Source: Sporichthya polymorpha DSM 43042 (GTDB lineage Bacteria; Actinomycetota; Actinomycetes; Sporichthyales; Sporichthyaceae). From it: a stretch of 64,000 bases of DNA. The DNA is taken from NCBI RefSeq assembly GCF_000384115.1, contig NZ_KB913029.1, positions 5,369,057-5,433,056 of the forward strand, given 5' to 3'. This document shows, in pieces, positions 55,897-63,604 of the stretch. The translations under genes and the position numbers were made by a program. Every line of letters begins with the position of its first letter. Position 1 is the first letter of the stretch. The notes below the pieces were generated by a model. It had not been told where the DNA came from and did not search any database. It was given only the letters and a program-made list of their open reading frames with translations.

Positions 55897-57179
55897 CCCT
55901 CCCCCCGGGTCAGCACGAACTGATGAACGTCCAGGTACTCCGCCCGGAAGCCGGCCTCGGAGTAACCGAGGTAGAACTCCCACATCCGGCGGAACGTCGC
56001 GTCGAACCCGAGCGCCTCGACCTCCGTCGCGCGGGCGGCGAACCGCTCCCGCCACAGCCGCAGGGTCTCGGCGTAGTGCCGGCCGAACCCGTGCCGGTCG
56101 GTGACGGTCAGGCCCGCCTGCTCGGCCGAGAACTCGACCGACTCCACCGACGGGATCAGCCCGCCGGGGAAGACGTACTTGTGGATCCAGGTGTAGGTGT
56201 CGCGGGAGGCGAGCATCCGGTCGTGCGGCATGGTGATCGCCTGCAGGCCGATCCGGCCGCCCGGGGTCACCAGGCGGTGCAGCGTCGCGAAGTAGTCCGG
56301 CCAGAAGTCGTACCCGACGGCCTCGATCATCTCGACGGAGACGGCGGCGTCGTACTGTCCCTGCGCCGCGCGGTAGTCGCACAGCTCGATGGACACGCGA
56401 TCGCTCAGTCCGGCGGCCGCGACCCGCTGCAGCGCAAGGCTCCGCTGCTCCTCCGACAACGTGATCGAGCGGATCGTCGCACCGCGCGCGGCCGCCCGCA
56501 GGGCGAGCTCGCCCCACCCGGTCCCGATCTCCAGCACGCGCGACCCGGCGCGCACCCCGGCCGCGTCGAGCAACCGGTCGACCTTGCGGCGCTGGGCGTC
56601 GGCGAGGTCGTCCCACGTGGCGGTGGCCGCGGCCGCGTCCGACCCGTCCCCCGGACCGAACAGGGCCGCCGAGTAGGTCAGGGTCTCGTCGAGGAACAGC
56701 GCGAACAGGTCGTTGGACAGGTCGTAGTGCCGGGAGATGTTGCGCCGCGCGTTCTCTGCGGTCCCGCGCTCGGTGTGCGGGTGGCGGTGCACGGCGACGT
56801 CACGCAGCCGCTGCAGTGCCGGCGGCACGAGCGTCGCCATGCGCCGGCAGAAGACCGTGAGGACGGCGGTCAGGTCGTCGGCGGTCCAGTCCCCCGCGAG
56901 GTAGGCCTCGCCGAAGCCGATCAGGCCGCCGTTGCCCAGCCGCCGGTACAGGGCCGGGGGACGCACCAGCCGCATCATCGGCGTGCCGGCGCCGCCGGCG
57001 CCGATGTTCGTCCCGTCGGGCAGCAGGATCTGCAGCTCCATCCGCCGGGCGACGCGCTCGAAGAGCACCCGGGCGGCCTTGGCGCGGTAACCGCCCGGGG
57101 GCAGGGACGCGACGTCCGGCCACCGGACGGGGTCGACGCCGGGGTCGTAGCTGCTCCGGCGGGGCAGGGTGAGGCTCAC
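55893..57179 (-). CDS. Cyclopropane-fatty-acid synthase-like SAM methyltransferase (paralog 2)
   Basis: 428 residues, GTG start at 57179 directly after the DUF1365 stop. HYDLSNDLFALFLDE and TYSAALF replace the usual YSCAYF, so the active-site Cys is Ala here. SAM motif VLEIGTGWGELALRA, catalytic Glu in SVEMIEAVG, KYVFPGGLIPS and the Tyr in RHYAETL are retained. This pattern is close to the UfaA1-type branch. The two paralogs in one operon probably act on different acyl positions or in sequence. Confidence 0.9.
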   Translation of the reverse strand: MSLTLPRRSSYDPGVDPVRWPDVASLPPGGYRAKAARVLFERVARRMELQILLPDGTNIGAGGAGTPMMRLVRPPALYRRLGNGGLIGFGEAYLAGDWTADDLTAVLTVFCRRMATLVPPALQRLRDVAVHRHPHTERGTAENARRNISRHYDLSNDLFALFLDETLTYSAALFGPGDGSDAAAATATWDDLADAQRRKVDRLLDAAGVRAGSRVLEIGTGWGELALRAAARGATIRSITLSEEQRSLALQRVAAAGLSDRVSIELCDYRAAQGQYDAAVSVEMIEAVGYDFWPDYFATLHRLVTPGGRIGLQAITMPHDRMLASRDTYTWIHKYVFPGGLIPSVESVEFSAEQAGLTVTDRHGFGRHYAETLRLWRERFAARATEVEALGFDATFRRMWEFYLGYSEAGFRAEYLDVHQFVLTRGEG

Positions 57180-57905
57180 TCAGACTCCTGGCTGACGAGG
57201 GTGGGGCGGACGGGGGACGACGGGGACGCGGCGGAGCCAGAGGCGGATGCCCTGGTACCGGATCTGCGCCGCGACGGTGAGGGTGACCCAGGGGACCCGC
57301 GCCGCGGCCCGCAGCAGGGCGGCGGTGCCCGCACCGCGGCGGACCCCGCGGACGGTCGCGACGAACGGCCGCGCCTCGCCGCGATGCAACTCGACGGTGA
57401 TCGCGACGCGCTCGTCCGGCGTGGGCAACGACATCAGGTAGCGGCCGTCGACGGGGTGGAACGGCGAGACGTAGAACTCCTTGGCGAACTCCGCCCGGCC
57501 GTCGGGCCCGGGGCGCAGCAGGTACGCATGACGCTCGCCGTAGGTGTTGTGGACCTCCGCGACCACGGCGACGAGGTGGCCCGCGGGGTCGTGGCACCAG
57601 AACACCGACAGCGGGTTGAACACGTACCCGAGCACCCGGGCGTTGGCGAGCATGAGGACGCGCCCACCCCGCAGATCGATGTCGTGCAACGCGAGGAAGG
57701 CGTCCACATTCTGACGGAGCGTCGAATTCGGCTCGCCCAGGTGGTCCTGGGCCCGGAACTCGGCGAGCGGCCGGAGCGGCCAGACCGGCCGCGGCAGGTC
57801 GTCGACGTCGACCAACCAGGAGTAGCTGCGGTACCGGAACGCGTTGCGCACCGGCGTGTACCGGACGTGCGCGATCGTCGTGTCGTACAGCGCGGGTGCG
57901 CTCAC
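57180..57905 (-). CDS. DUF1365 family protein
   Basis: 241 residues from the GTG at 57905, which overlaps the FAD oxidoreductase stop by 4 bp like its operon neighbours. An ATG at 57923 would add six residues (MSRGHL). Family landmarks: ALYDTTIAHVRYTPVRNAFRY, LVDVDD, VLMLANARVLGYVFNPLSVF, EVHNTYGERHAYLL, FYVSPFHPVDGRYLM. DUF1365 proteins are regularly found between FAD-dependent oxidoreductases and CFA synthases. Their biochemical role is unknown. Confidence 0.92.
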   Translation of the reverse strand: MSAPALYDTTIAHVRYTPVRNAFRYRSYSWLVDVDDLPRPVWPLRPLAEFRAQDHLGEPNSTLRQNVDAFLALHDIDLRGGRVLMLANARVLGYVFNPLSVFWCHDPAGHLVAVVAEVHNTYGERHAYLLRPGPDGRAEFAKEFYVSPFHPVDGRYLMSLPTPDERVAITVELHRGEARPFVATVRGVRRGAGTAALLRAAARVPWVTLTVAAQIRYQGIRLWLRRVPVVPRPPHPRQPGV

Positions 57906-59194
57906 CAGGTGGCCCCGAGACATTCGGCGGCCGCGACGCCGGAGGCCGCGCCGTCCTCGTGGAAGCCCCACCCGTGGTACGCGCCGGCGAACGCGATTCG
58001 GTCGTCGCCCAGCTCGGGCAGTCGCCGCTGCGCGGCCACCGAGGCCGGCGTGTAGACCGGGTGCTCGTAGACCATGCGCGCGAGCACGGTGGCCGGGTCG
58101 ACCAACGCCGGCGAGTTCAGGCTGACCACGTACCGTTCGGGACCGGGCAGCGCCATCAGCCGGTTCAGGTCGTAGGAGACGACCACCGACTCCGCCGACG
58201 CCGCGCAGGAGGCGAGCCGGTAGTTCCACGACGCCTGCGCGCCCGACCGCCGCGGCAGCGGGGTGGGGTCGGTGTGCAGGACGGTCTCGTTGACCGAGTA
58301 CGGGATCGCGCCGAGGACCTCGCGCTCGGCGTCGGTCGGCTCCGCGAGCAGCGAGAGCGCCTGGTGCGGGTGCGTGGCGACGACCGCGGCGTCGAAGGTC
58401 GCGACGTCGTCGCCGTCGTCGCGGATCTCGACGCCGTCCGCGGTGCGGCGCAGCCCGCGCACCGGGGTCGCGGTGCGCACCGCGTGCAGCGTCTTCGCGA
58501 CGCGCTCGACGTAGGTGCGCGACCCGCCCGTCACGGTCCGCCACTGCGGCGACCCGGTGACGCTGAGCATCCCGTGGTTGGCGAGGAACGCGAACAGGTA
58601 CCGCGCCGGGTACTGCAGCGCCGTCGCCGGCGAGCACGACCACACGCACGCCACCACCGGCGTGAGGAAGTGCTGCACGAAGTAGTCCGAGTACCGGCCG
58701 CGGGCGACGAACTCGCCGAGGGTCTCCTCGCGGGCCGCTGCGCCCGCGGTGTCCACGAACTCCGGCGCCGCGAGCACGGCGCGGGCGGCCCGGTGGAAGC
58801 GCGGGACCTCGGTCAGCATCCGCAGGTACGCGGGGCGGGCGTTACCGGCGCCCGGGAACAGTCCGCGTAGTCCCCGGGCGCCGGCGTACTCGAGCCCGCA
58901 GCCGTCGCAGCGGACCGACATCGACATGTCCGACGGCTGCGTCGTGACGCCGAGCTCGGCGAACAGGCGCAGCAGCGTCGGGTACGTCCGCTCGTTGTGG
59001 ACCAGGAAGCCCGTGTCGAGCGCGGCGGTCCCGCCGGAGTCCCGGACGACGTCGTGGGTGTGGGCGTGCCCCCCGAGACGGTCGTCGGACTCGTAGAGGG
59101 TGACGTCGGCCGTGCGGGAGAGCACCCAGGCGGCGGTGAGCCCGGAGACCCCGCCCCCGATGACGGCGATGTGGCGGCGCGACGTGTTCGGCAT
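57902..59194 (-). CDS. FAD-dependent amine-oxidase-like oxidoreductase
   Basis: 430 residues. FAD-binding GGGVSGLTAAWVL at about residues 13-25, then YESDDRLGGHAHTHD, DTGFLVHNERTYPTLL and the C-terminal AFAGAYHGWGFHEDG, which closes the FAD site. The WHG-type ending and partner genes (DUF1365, CFA synthases, DUF1295) mark the lipid-associated subgroup rather than true amine oxidases. It may desaturate or otherwise oxidise a methylated or cyclopropanated acyl chain, which is inferred from context. Confidence 0.92.
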   Translation of the reverse strand: MPNTSRRHIAVIGGGVSGLTAAWVLSRTADVTLYESDDRLGGHAHTHDVVRDSGGTAALDTGFLVHNERTYPTLLRLFAELGVTTQPSDMSMSVRCDGCGLEYAGARGLRGLFPGAGNARPAYLRMLTEVPRFHRAARAVLAAPEFVDTAGAAAREETLGEFVARGRYSDYFVQHFLTPVVACVWSCSPATALQYPARYLFAFLANHGMLSVTGSPQWRTVTGGSRTYVERVAKTLHAVRTATPVRGLRRTADGVEIRDDGDDVATFDAAVVATHPHQALSLLAEPTDAEREVLGAIPYSVNETVLHTDPTPLPRRSGAQASWNYRLASCAASAESVVVSYDLNRLMALPGPERYVVSLNSPALVDPATVLARMVYEHPVYTPASVAAQRRLPELGDDRIAFAGAYHGWGFHEDGAASGVAAAECLGATW

Positions 59195-59221
59195 GGTGCC
59201 GGAACTTCGGAGCCGCGCCTC

Positions 59222-59863
59222 CTACCGGTTTGGTGTGACCCGTTCGTTGAAGCAGAGGCAGACGAACTCGCTGGTCAGGCGCTTCCACTCCCCCGCCCGG
59301 CGGAGCATGAAGTGCCCGTGGCCCGTCATCGGGACGAAGGTGGCCGGGACCCCGTCGGCCCGGGCGGCCTCGACGTAGGCCTCCGACGCGCGCGGGTCCG
59401 TCCAGGAGTCCGCGGTCCCGTGGACCACGAGCAGCCGGGTGGACCCGAGCGCGGGACGCCGTTCGCCGGCGGGGAGCCAGGGCGCGAGGGCGACGATCCC
59501 GACCACGGCCGGGTCGTCGGCGACCTGCAGCGCGGTCCGGCCGCCCATCGAGTGCCCGACGAGGATGACCGGGACGTCGCCGTGCTGCTCCCGGACCCGG
59601 TCCAGCGCCCAGCGGGCGTCCGCGACCGGGCTGGCCTCGGCCCCGTTCCAGCCCCGGACCCGGTAGCGGAGCGACCAGACGGCGACCCCGTCCCGGCGGA
59701 TCCGGCGCGCGATCGCGCGGGCGAACGGGCGCAGTCGGAGCACGGAGGTGTGCCAGGGCGACGACGGCTCCCGGCTCTCGGCCTTGCCGCCGTGGAGCAG
59801 GAGCACCACCCCGATGGTCTCGCCGCGCGCACGCATCACGCGCACGGTCGGTTCGGCAGTCAC
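59222..59863 (-). CDS. Alpha/beta-hydrolase (small, dienelactone-hydrolase/acylglycerol-lipase-like)
   Basis: 213 residues from a GTG at 59863 with CAGGAG upstream. The oxyanion region is VLLLHGGKAES, the nucleophile elbow GHSMGG (about residues 102-107), the acid in VVHGTADSWTDP and the catalytic His in GHGHFM. There is no signal peptide. It is the first gene of the minus-strand lipid run, 27 bp before the FAD oxidoreductase, so an ester or lipid substrate is plausible but not shown. Confidence 0.85.
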   Translation of the reverse strand: MTAEPTVRVMRARGETIGVVLLLHGGKAESREPSSPWHTSVLRLRPFARAIARRIRRDGVAVWSLRYRVRGWNGAEASPVADARWALDRVREQHGDVPVILVGHSMGGRTALQVADDPAVVGIVALAPWLPAGERRPALGSTRLLVVHGTADSWTDPRASEAYVEAARADGVPATFVPMTGHGHFMLRRAGEWKRLTSEFVCLCFNERVTPNR

Positions 59864-60273
59864 GTCGTCGACTCCTGGGTGGGATGTATGCGAAAGCCTG
59901 TCATGTCCGGTGCTCCGTCCGGTATTCGGAACCGGCGGCCGAACGGTTCGCCCTTTCGGGTACCACCCACGCCCAAGCGGGTTGGCTTACCCAACGGGCC
60001 CGGCAACCCAAACCTTTCTTGTCAGCAAGTGCTCAGTTAGCCCGTTCGGGTGGCCCCAAAGTGGGTGAATTCGGACAAGCGGTTACCCAACGCACGCATT
60101 AGCGCAGTGCGGTCCAATGCCTGCCGAAGGACCGCAATCCGCTGGAAGAATTTGCCATAACAGCAGGGGCAAAAACTGCAGTCCGTCGCGCGCCGGGCAT
60201 TCGCACTGCGATCATCGTGGTAACGGCAAGCCACCGTCCAAGGCCCGTACTGACAGGGGATCAGTGACCCGCG
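59864..60273. other. Divergent intergenic region upstream of the DivIVA-like gene
   Basis: 410 bp between divergent genes and no supported coding sequence. It is clearly less GC-rich than the surroundings (for example AACCTTTCTTGTCAGCAAGT near 60010). The word TTACCCAACG occurs twice (59987-59996 and 60083-60092). I see no recognisable riboswitch, RNA gene or strong hairpin. It must hold the promoters for both neighbours. Confidence 0.6.
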
Positions 60274-61137
60274 ATGACCATGAACCAGAGCACCTCGAAC
60301 TTTGACACCGCCATGCGCGGTTACGACCGGGCGGCTGTGGACGCCAAGGTGGCCCAGCTGACCGACGAGCGCATTGCGTTCGAGCGCCGCGCGGCTGAGC
60401 TCGAGCGGGAGATGGTGCGCATGCGCCAGTCCCTCGAGAACGGCGAGAGCGCGCCGTACTACATCACGCTCTCCCGCAAGATGGAGGGCATCCTCCGCGA
60501 GGCTCACGAGGACGCCGACCGCACCAAGGCCGACGCCGAGCTGGCCGGCCAGCGTGAGCGCGAGCGCGCCATGTCCGTGGCCGAGGAGCTCATGGGCCGC
60601 ACCAAGGACGAGAGCGACCGCCGCGAGGCCGAGACCCGCGCCCAGATCGAGGGCATGATCAACGCCGCCCGGTCCGAGGCCGAGCGCGTCCGTCAGGAGG
60701 CGACCGACAAGGCCGCGCAGCTGGTCGCGAGCACGAGCGACGTCGTCGAGAAGGCGCGCATCAAGGGCGCCCAGATCGCGACCGAGGTCGAGACCAAGCT
60801 GACCGCCCAGCGCGAGCAGTTCGAGCGCGACACGGTCTCCCGTCAGGAGACCGCGGAGCGTCGTCTCGCCGAGACCGCCCAGATGGCCGAGCAGATGAAG
60901 GCCGAAGCGGCTCGGATGACCGAGGACTCGCAGCGTGCGGCCAAGGCCCTCATCGAGGCCGCCCGCACCGCCGCGTCGGAGCTCATCGCCGAGACCACCT
61001 CGCGCGCCGAGCGCCTTCAGCAGGACGCCGAGCGTGAGCTCGCCGCCCTGACGCACCGCCGCGACAGCATCAACGCGCAGCTGTCCACCGTCCGCGAGAC
61101 GCTCTCCTCCCTCTCGGGTGGCGCGCTCGCCAAGTAA
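60274..61137 (+). CDS. DivIVA-like coiled-coil cytoskeletal protein
   Basis: 287 residues. The short N-terminal DivIVA-type segment FDTAMRGYDRAAVDAKVAQL (residues 10-29) is the membrane/curvature-binding signature, then an almost uninterrupted coiled coil runs to residue 280 with Glu/Ala/Arg heptads (QIEGMINAARSEAERVRQEA, RRLAETAQMAEQMKAEAARM). In actinobacteria such proteins organise polar growth or septation (Wag31, Scy and FilP relatives). ATG at 60274; the ATG at 60280 is an alternative. Monocistronic, with a strong terminator. Confidence 0.85.
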   Translation: MTMNQSTSNFDTAMRGYDRAAVDAKVAQLTDERIAFERRAAELEREMVRMRQSLENGESAPYYITLSRKMEGILREAHEDADRTKADAELAGQRERERAMSVAEELMGRTKDESDRREAETRAQIEGMINAARSEAERVRQEATDKAAQLVASTSDVVEKARIKGAQIATEVETKLTAQREQFERDTVSRQETAERRLAETAQMAEQMKAEAARMTEDSQRAAKALIEAARTAASELIAETTSRAERLQQDAERELAALTHRRDSINAQLSTVRETLSSLSGGALAK

Positions 61138-61147
61138 GCACGAAACC

Positions 61148-61183
61148 GAAGCGCCGGCCCGACTCCTAGCGGGCCGGCGCTTC
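61148..61183 (+). terminator. Intrinsic terminator of the DivIVA-like gene
   Basis: A perfect 14-bp stem GAAGCGCCGGCCCG (61148-61161) / CGGGCCGGCGCTTC (61170-61183) with loop ACTCCTAG, 10 bp after the stop codon. It is followed by GCGCCTTAA without a strong T-run. Confidence 0.85.
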
Positions 61184-61193
61184 GCGCCTTAAC

Positions 61194-61267
61194 GCGCTTC
61201 ACTCGCCGGGAACAGCCTTCACTCGCCCGGTCGGGCGAGTAAGGGCTTGCCCCAGCGAGTGAAGCGC
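61194..61267. repeat. Nested inverted repeat between the DivIVA-like gene and ssrA
   Basis: The outer 13-bp perfect arms GCGCTTCACTCGC (61194-61206) and GCGAGTGAAGCGC (61255-61267) enclose an inner hairpin ACTCGCCCG (61221-61229)-GT-CGGGCGAGT (61232-61240), extendable through AGCC/GGCT. The word TTCACTCGCC recurs within it. It lies just past the 3' end of the minus-strand tmRNA and may serve as its terminator or as an interspersed palindromic element. Confidence 0.75.
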
Positions 61268-61279
61268 TGAGTGCTCAGG

Positions 61280-61661
61280 GGTGGAGGTGGCGGGAATTGA
61301 ACCCGCGTCCTACGGCACCGATCCAGGTCTTCTCCGGGCGCAGTCTGCTGCTGATTTTCTCGGCCCCGGGTTGTCACGCAGACAAGCAACCCGACAGGCC
61401 CAGCCACTGTTTGGTGTCCTCGACGCCCCCGTGGCCCGGGCGGCGAGTGAGTCATCTAGCTGATGCCAGACACCGGGTCGATGACAATCCCCGGGCTGAC
61501 AGACCTCTTAAGTGCTCTGCTGACTAGGCAGCGAGAGCGAGGTCGCGCTGGTTGTTAACCTTGGCGCTTATTTTTTTGCGAGGCATGGTTAACGAGATCG
61601 TCCCCGCATCCTCGGCCCGCTTCTCCTGCAACGACATCCGCAGTCGAAACCGATCACCCCC
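61280..61661 (-). ncRNA. ssrA: Transfer-messenger RNA (tmRNA)
   Basis: Rescues stalled ribosomes together with SmpB. The 5' acceptor GGGGGTG (61661-61655) pairs with the 3' CACCTCC (61289-61283), discriminator A at 61282, and the T-arm is CGGGTTCAATTCCCG. The D-side begins GATCGGTTTCGACTG. The tag reading frame encodes AKVNNQRDLALAA followed by TAG (61565-61524), ending in the typical ALAA degron. The DNA after the discriminator reads CCC rather than CCA, so the terminal A has to be added enzymatically. smpB is 90 bp upstream on the same strand. Confidence 0.95.
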
Positions 61662-61750
61662 TGTGCAGTTGTGCTCCCAGGATAGCGTCGGGCACCTCCC
61701 GCGGCATTCCCGATGTCGCGCGGGCGGCGGCGGTGGGCCGGGCGTCCGCG

Positions 61751-62227
61751 TCAGCGCTCGCCGCGGTTGCGCCGGCTGAGCTCGCGGGCCATCTCCCGCG
61801 TCGCCTGCTTCTCGGCGAGGGCCTGACGCTTGTCGTGGAGCTTCTTGCCGCGGGCGAGGGCGATCTCGACCTTCGCCCGGCCGTCGAGGAAGTACAGCGA
61901 GAGCGGGACGATCGTCAGCCCCGACTCCTTGGTCTTGAGCATCCACCGGTCGATCTCGGCGCGGTTCAGCAGGAGCTTGCGGACCCGCCGCGGCTCGTGG
62001 TTGGTCCAGGTGCCCGCGGTGTACTCGGGGATGTGGACGGCGTGCAGGTAGGCCTCGCCGTCCCGGAACGTGACGAAGCCGTCGACCAGCGAGGCACGAC
62101 CGGCCCGCAGCGACTTGACCTCGGTGCCGGTCAGGACGAGCCCGGCCTCGTAGACGTCCTCGATGTGGTAGTCGTGCCGCGCCTTCTTGTTCTGGGCGAT
62201 GATCTTTCGCCCCTTCTCCCGCGACAT
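61751..62227 (-). CDS. smpB: SsrA-binding protein SmpB
   Basis: tmRNA-binding partner in trans-translation. 158 residues. It starts [22 protein letters not shown], then [29 protein letters not shown] and the basic C-terminal tail ([20 protein letters not shown]) that enters the ribosomal A-site channel. Located downstream of the M23 and ftsX genes and directly upstream of ssrA, a common actinobacterial order. Confidence 0.97.
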   Translation of the reverse strand: MSREKGRKIIAQNKKARHDYHIEDVYEAGLVLTGTEVKSLRAGRASLVDGFVTFRDGEAYLHAVHIPEYTAGTWTNHEPRRVRKLLLNRAEIDRWMLKTKESGLTIVPLSLYFLDGRAKVEIALARGKKLHDKRQALAEKQATREMARELSRRNRGER

Positions 62228-62258
62228 GAGGACGAAGAGTACCCAGCGACCGGTCGGG

Positions 62259-63512
62259 TCAGTTCAACCATTTCATCGGGTCGACGAAGTGGCCGTCCTC
62301 CATCACCTCGAAGTGCAGGTGCGGGCCGGTCGAGTAGCCGGTGCTGCCGGAGTACGCGAGCACCTCGCCGCGGGAGAGCTTCTCCCCGCGGCTGGCGGCG
62401 AAGCGCGAGAGGTGGTTGTAGGTCGTCACGAGGTAGACCCCGTTGACGTAGCCGTGGTCGACGACGACCCGGTAGCCGTAGGCGCTGTTGTAGTACGCCT
62501 CGATGACCCGGCCGTCGCGGGCGGCGCGGACGGCGGTGCCGCTCGGGACACCGAAGTCCGTGCCGGTGTGCAGCTTGTACCGGCGCAGGATCGGGTGGTA
62601 GCGCATCCCGTACGACGAGGTGATCGGGCCACTGACGGGCCGGCTGAGCCATCCGGTGCCCGAGACGACCTTGCGGCCGGTCTTCTCGGCGGCCTTGCGG
62701 GCGGCCTCGGCGCGCTTGCGGATGATCTCGGCGAGTCGGTCGGACTCGGCCTTCATCGCCGCGAGGCGCGTCTCGATCTGATCGCGGAGCTCCTCGGCCT
62801 TCTCCAGCGCCGACTCGCGGGCCGCGATCAGCACCTGCACCTCGGCCTGGGCGGCAGCGGCGGCGTTCCGCGCCTGGGTCGTCCGGGTGACCGCGACCTC
62901 GGCGGCCTGCTTCTGAGCGACGATGCGCTCGCGGGACTCGTCGAGGAACTGCTGCTTGGCCTCCAACTCCTGCTGGAGGGCGTCGAGGTCGGCCAGCACC
63001 TGCTTCTCGGAGCGGTTGACCGTCTCGTAGTAGGCCAGTGACGAGGTGAGTTCCTCCGGGCTCTGCGCGTTCATGACGACCGAGAGCCGCTGGAAGTCCC
63101 CGCCCATGTACGCGGCGCGGGCCAGCGCGGCCAGGGCCTCGCGGTGCGCCCGCATCCGGCCCTGGGCGCCGAGATACTCGATCAGCGCCTGCTCGGCGTG
63201 GGACTCGGTCGCGGCGAGGTCGATCGCGGCGTCGTGCTCGGCCAGCTCGGCCTCGGCGACGGCCGTCCGGGCAGCGGCGAGCGCCGCCTGCGCCGGCGGC
63301 AGCTTGGCCTCGGCGGCCTCGAGCGCGGACGTCGCCTCGGCGACCTCCTCCTCCTGCTCGTGGAGGTGCTCGTCGAGCTGCTGGACCTGCTGGTCCACCG
63401 CCCGCTTCTTCGCCTTGGGGTCGGTGTCCGCGGCGGCCGACGGCACCAACAGCGCCCCCACCGTCACGGCGACGACGACCGCGAGCCGCTTGCGGCGGAC
63501 CCAGACGGACAT
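62259..63512 (-). CDS. EnvC-like murein hydrolase activator / M23 peptidase
   Basis: 417 residues from the ATG at 63512 (GGAGAGG upstream). The signal peptide ([18 protein letters not shown]...SAAA) is followed by long coiled coils (about residues 30-250) and a C-terminal LytM/M23 domain (about residues 285-415) with HTGTDFG (His and Asp ligands) and HLHFEV (His-X-His). Zinc ligands are therefore intact, so it could cut peptidoglycan itself. The gene follows ftsX, and the coiled coil probably binds the FtsEX loop as in EnvC/RipC-type systems. Confidence 0.92.
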   Translation of the reverse strand: MSVWVRRKRLAVVVAVTVGALLVPSAAADTDPKAKKRAVDQQVQQLDEHLHEQEEEVAEATSALEAAEAKLPPAQAALAAARTAVAEAELAEHDAAIDLAATESHAEQALIEYLGAQGRMRAHREALAALARAAYMGGDFQRLSVVMNAQSPEELTSSLAYYETVNRSEKQVLADLDALQQELEAKQQFLDESRERIVAQKQAAEVAVTRTTQARNAAAAAQAEVQVLIAARESALEKAEELRDQIETRLAAMKAESDRLAEIIRKRAEAARKAAEKTGRKVVSGTGWLSRPVSGPITSSYGMRYHPILRRYKLHTGTDFGVPSGTAVRAARDGRVIEAYYNSAYGYRVVVDHGYVNGVYLVTTYNHLSRFAASRGEKLSRGEVLAYSGSTGYSTGPHLHFEVMEDGHFVDPMKWLN

Positions 63513-63604
63513 ACCTCTCCCCCAAACCCCAACAATCACATCCGTCCCATGAGTATCACGCCGGAGCGGGCGCGGTCCGCAGGGCGCGCCGGGGCGGGGT
63601 CAGG

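Noticed and set aside
59864-60273. Riboswitch (for example c-di-AMP type) upstream of the DivIVA-like gene
   Set aside because: I could not match any conserved riboswitch core, and no strong paired elements are evident.
60117-60305. Small plus-strand open frame overlapping the DivIVA-like start
   Set aside because: No ribosome binding site, no recognisable motif, and it overlaps a well-supported gene start in another frame.
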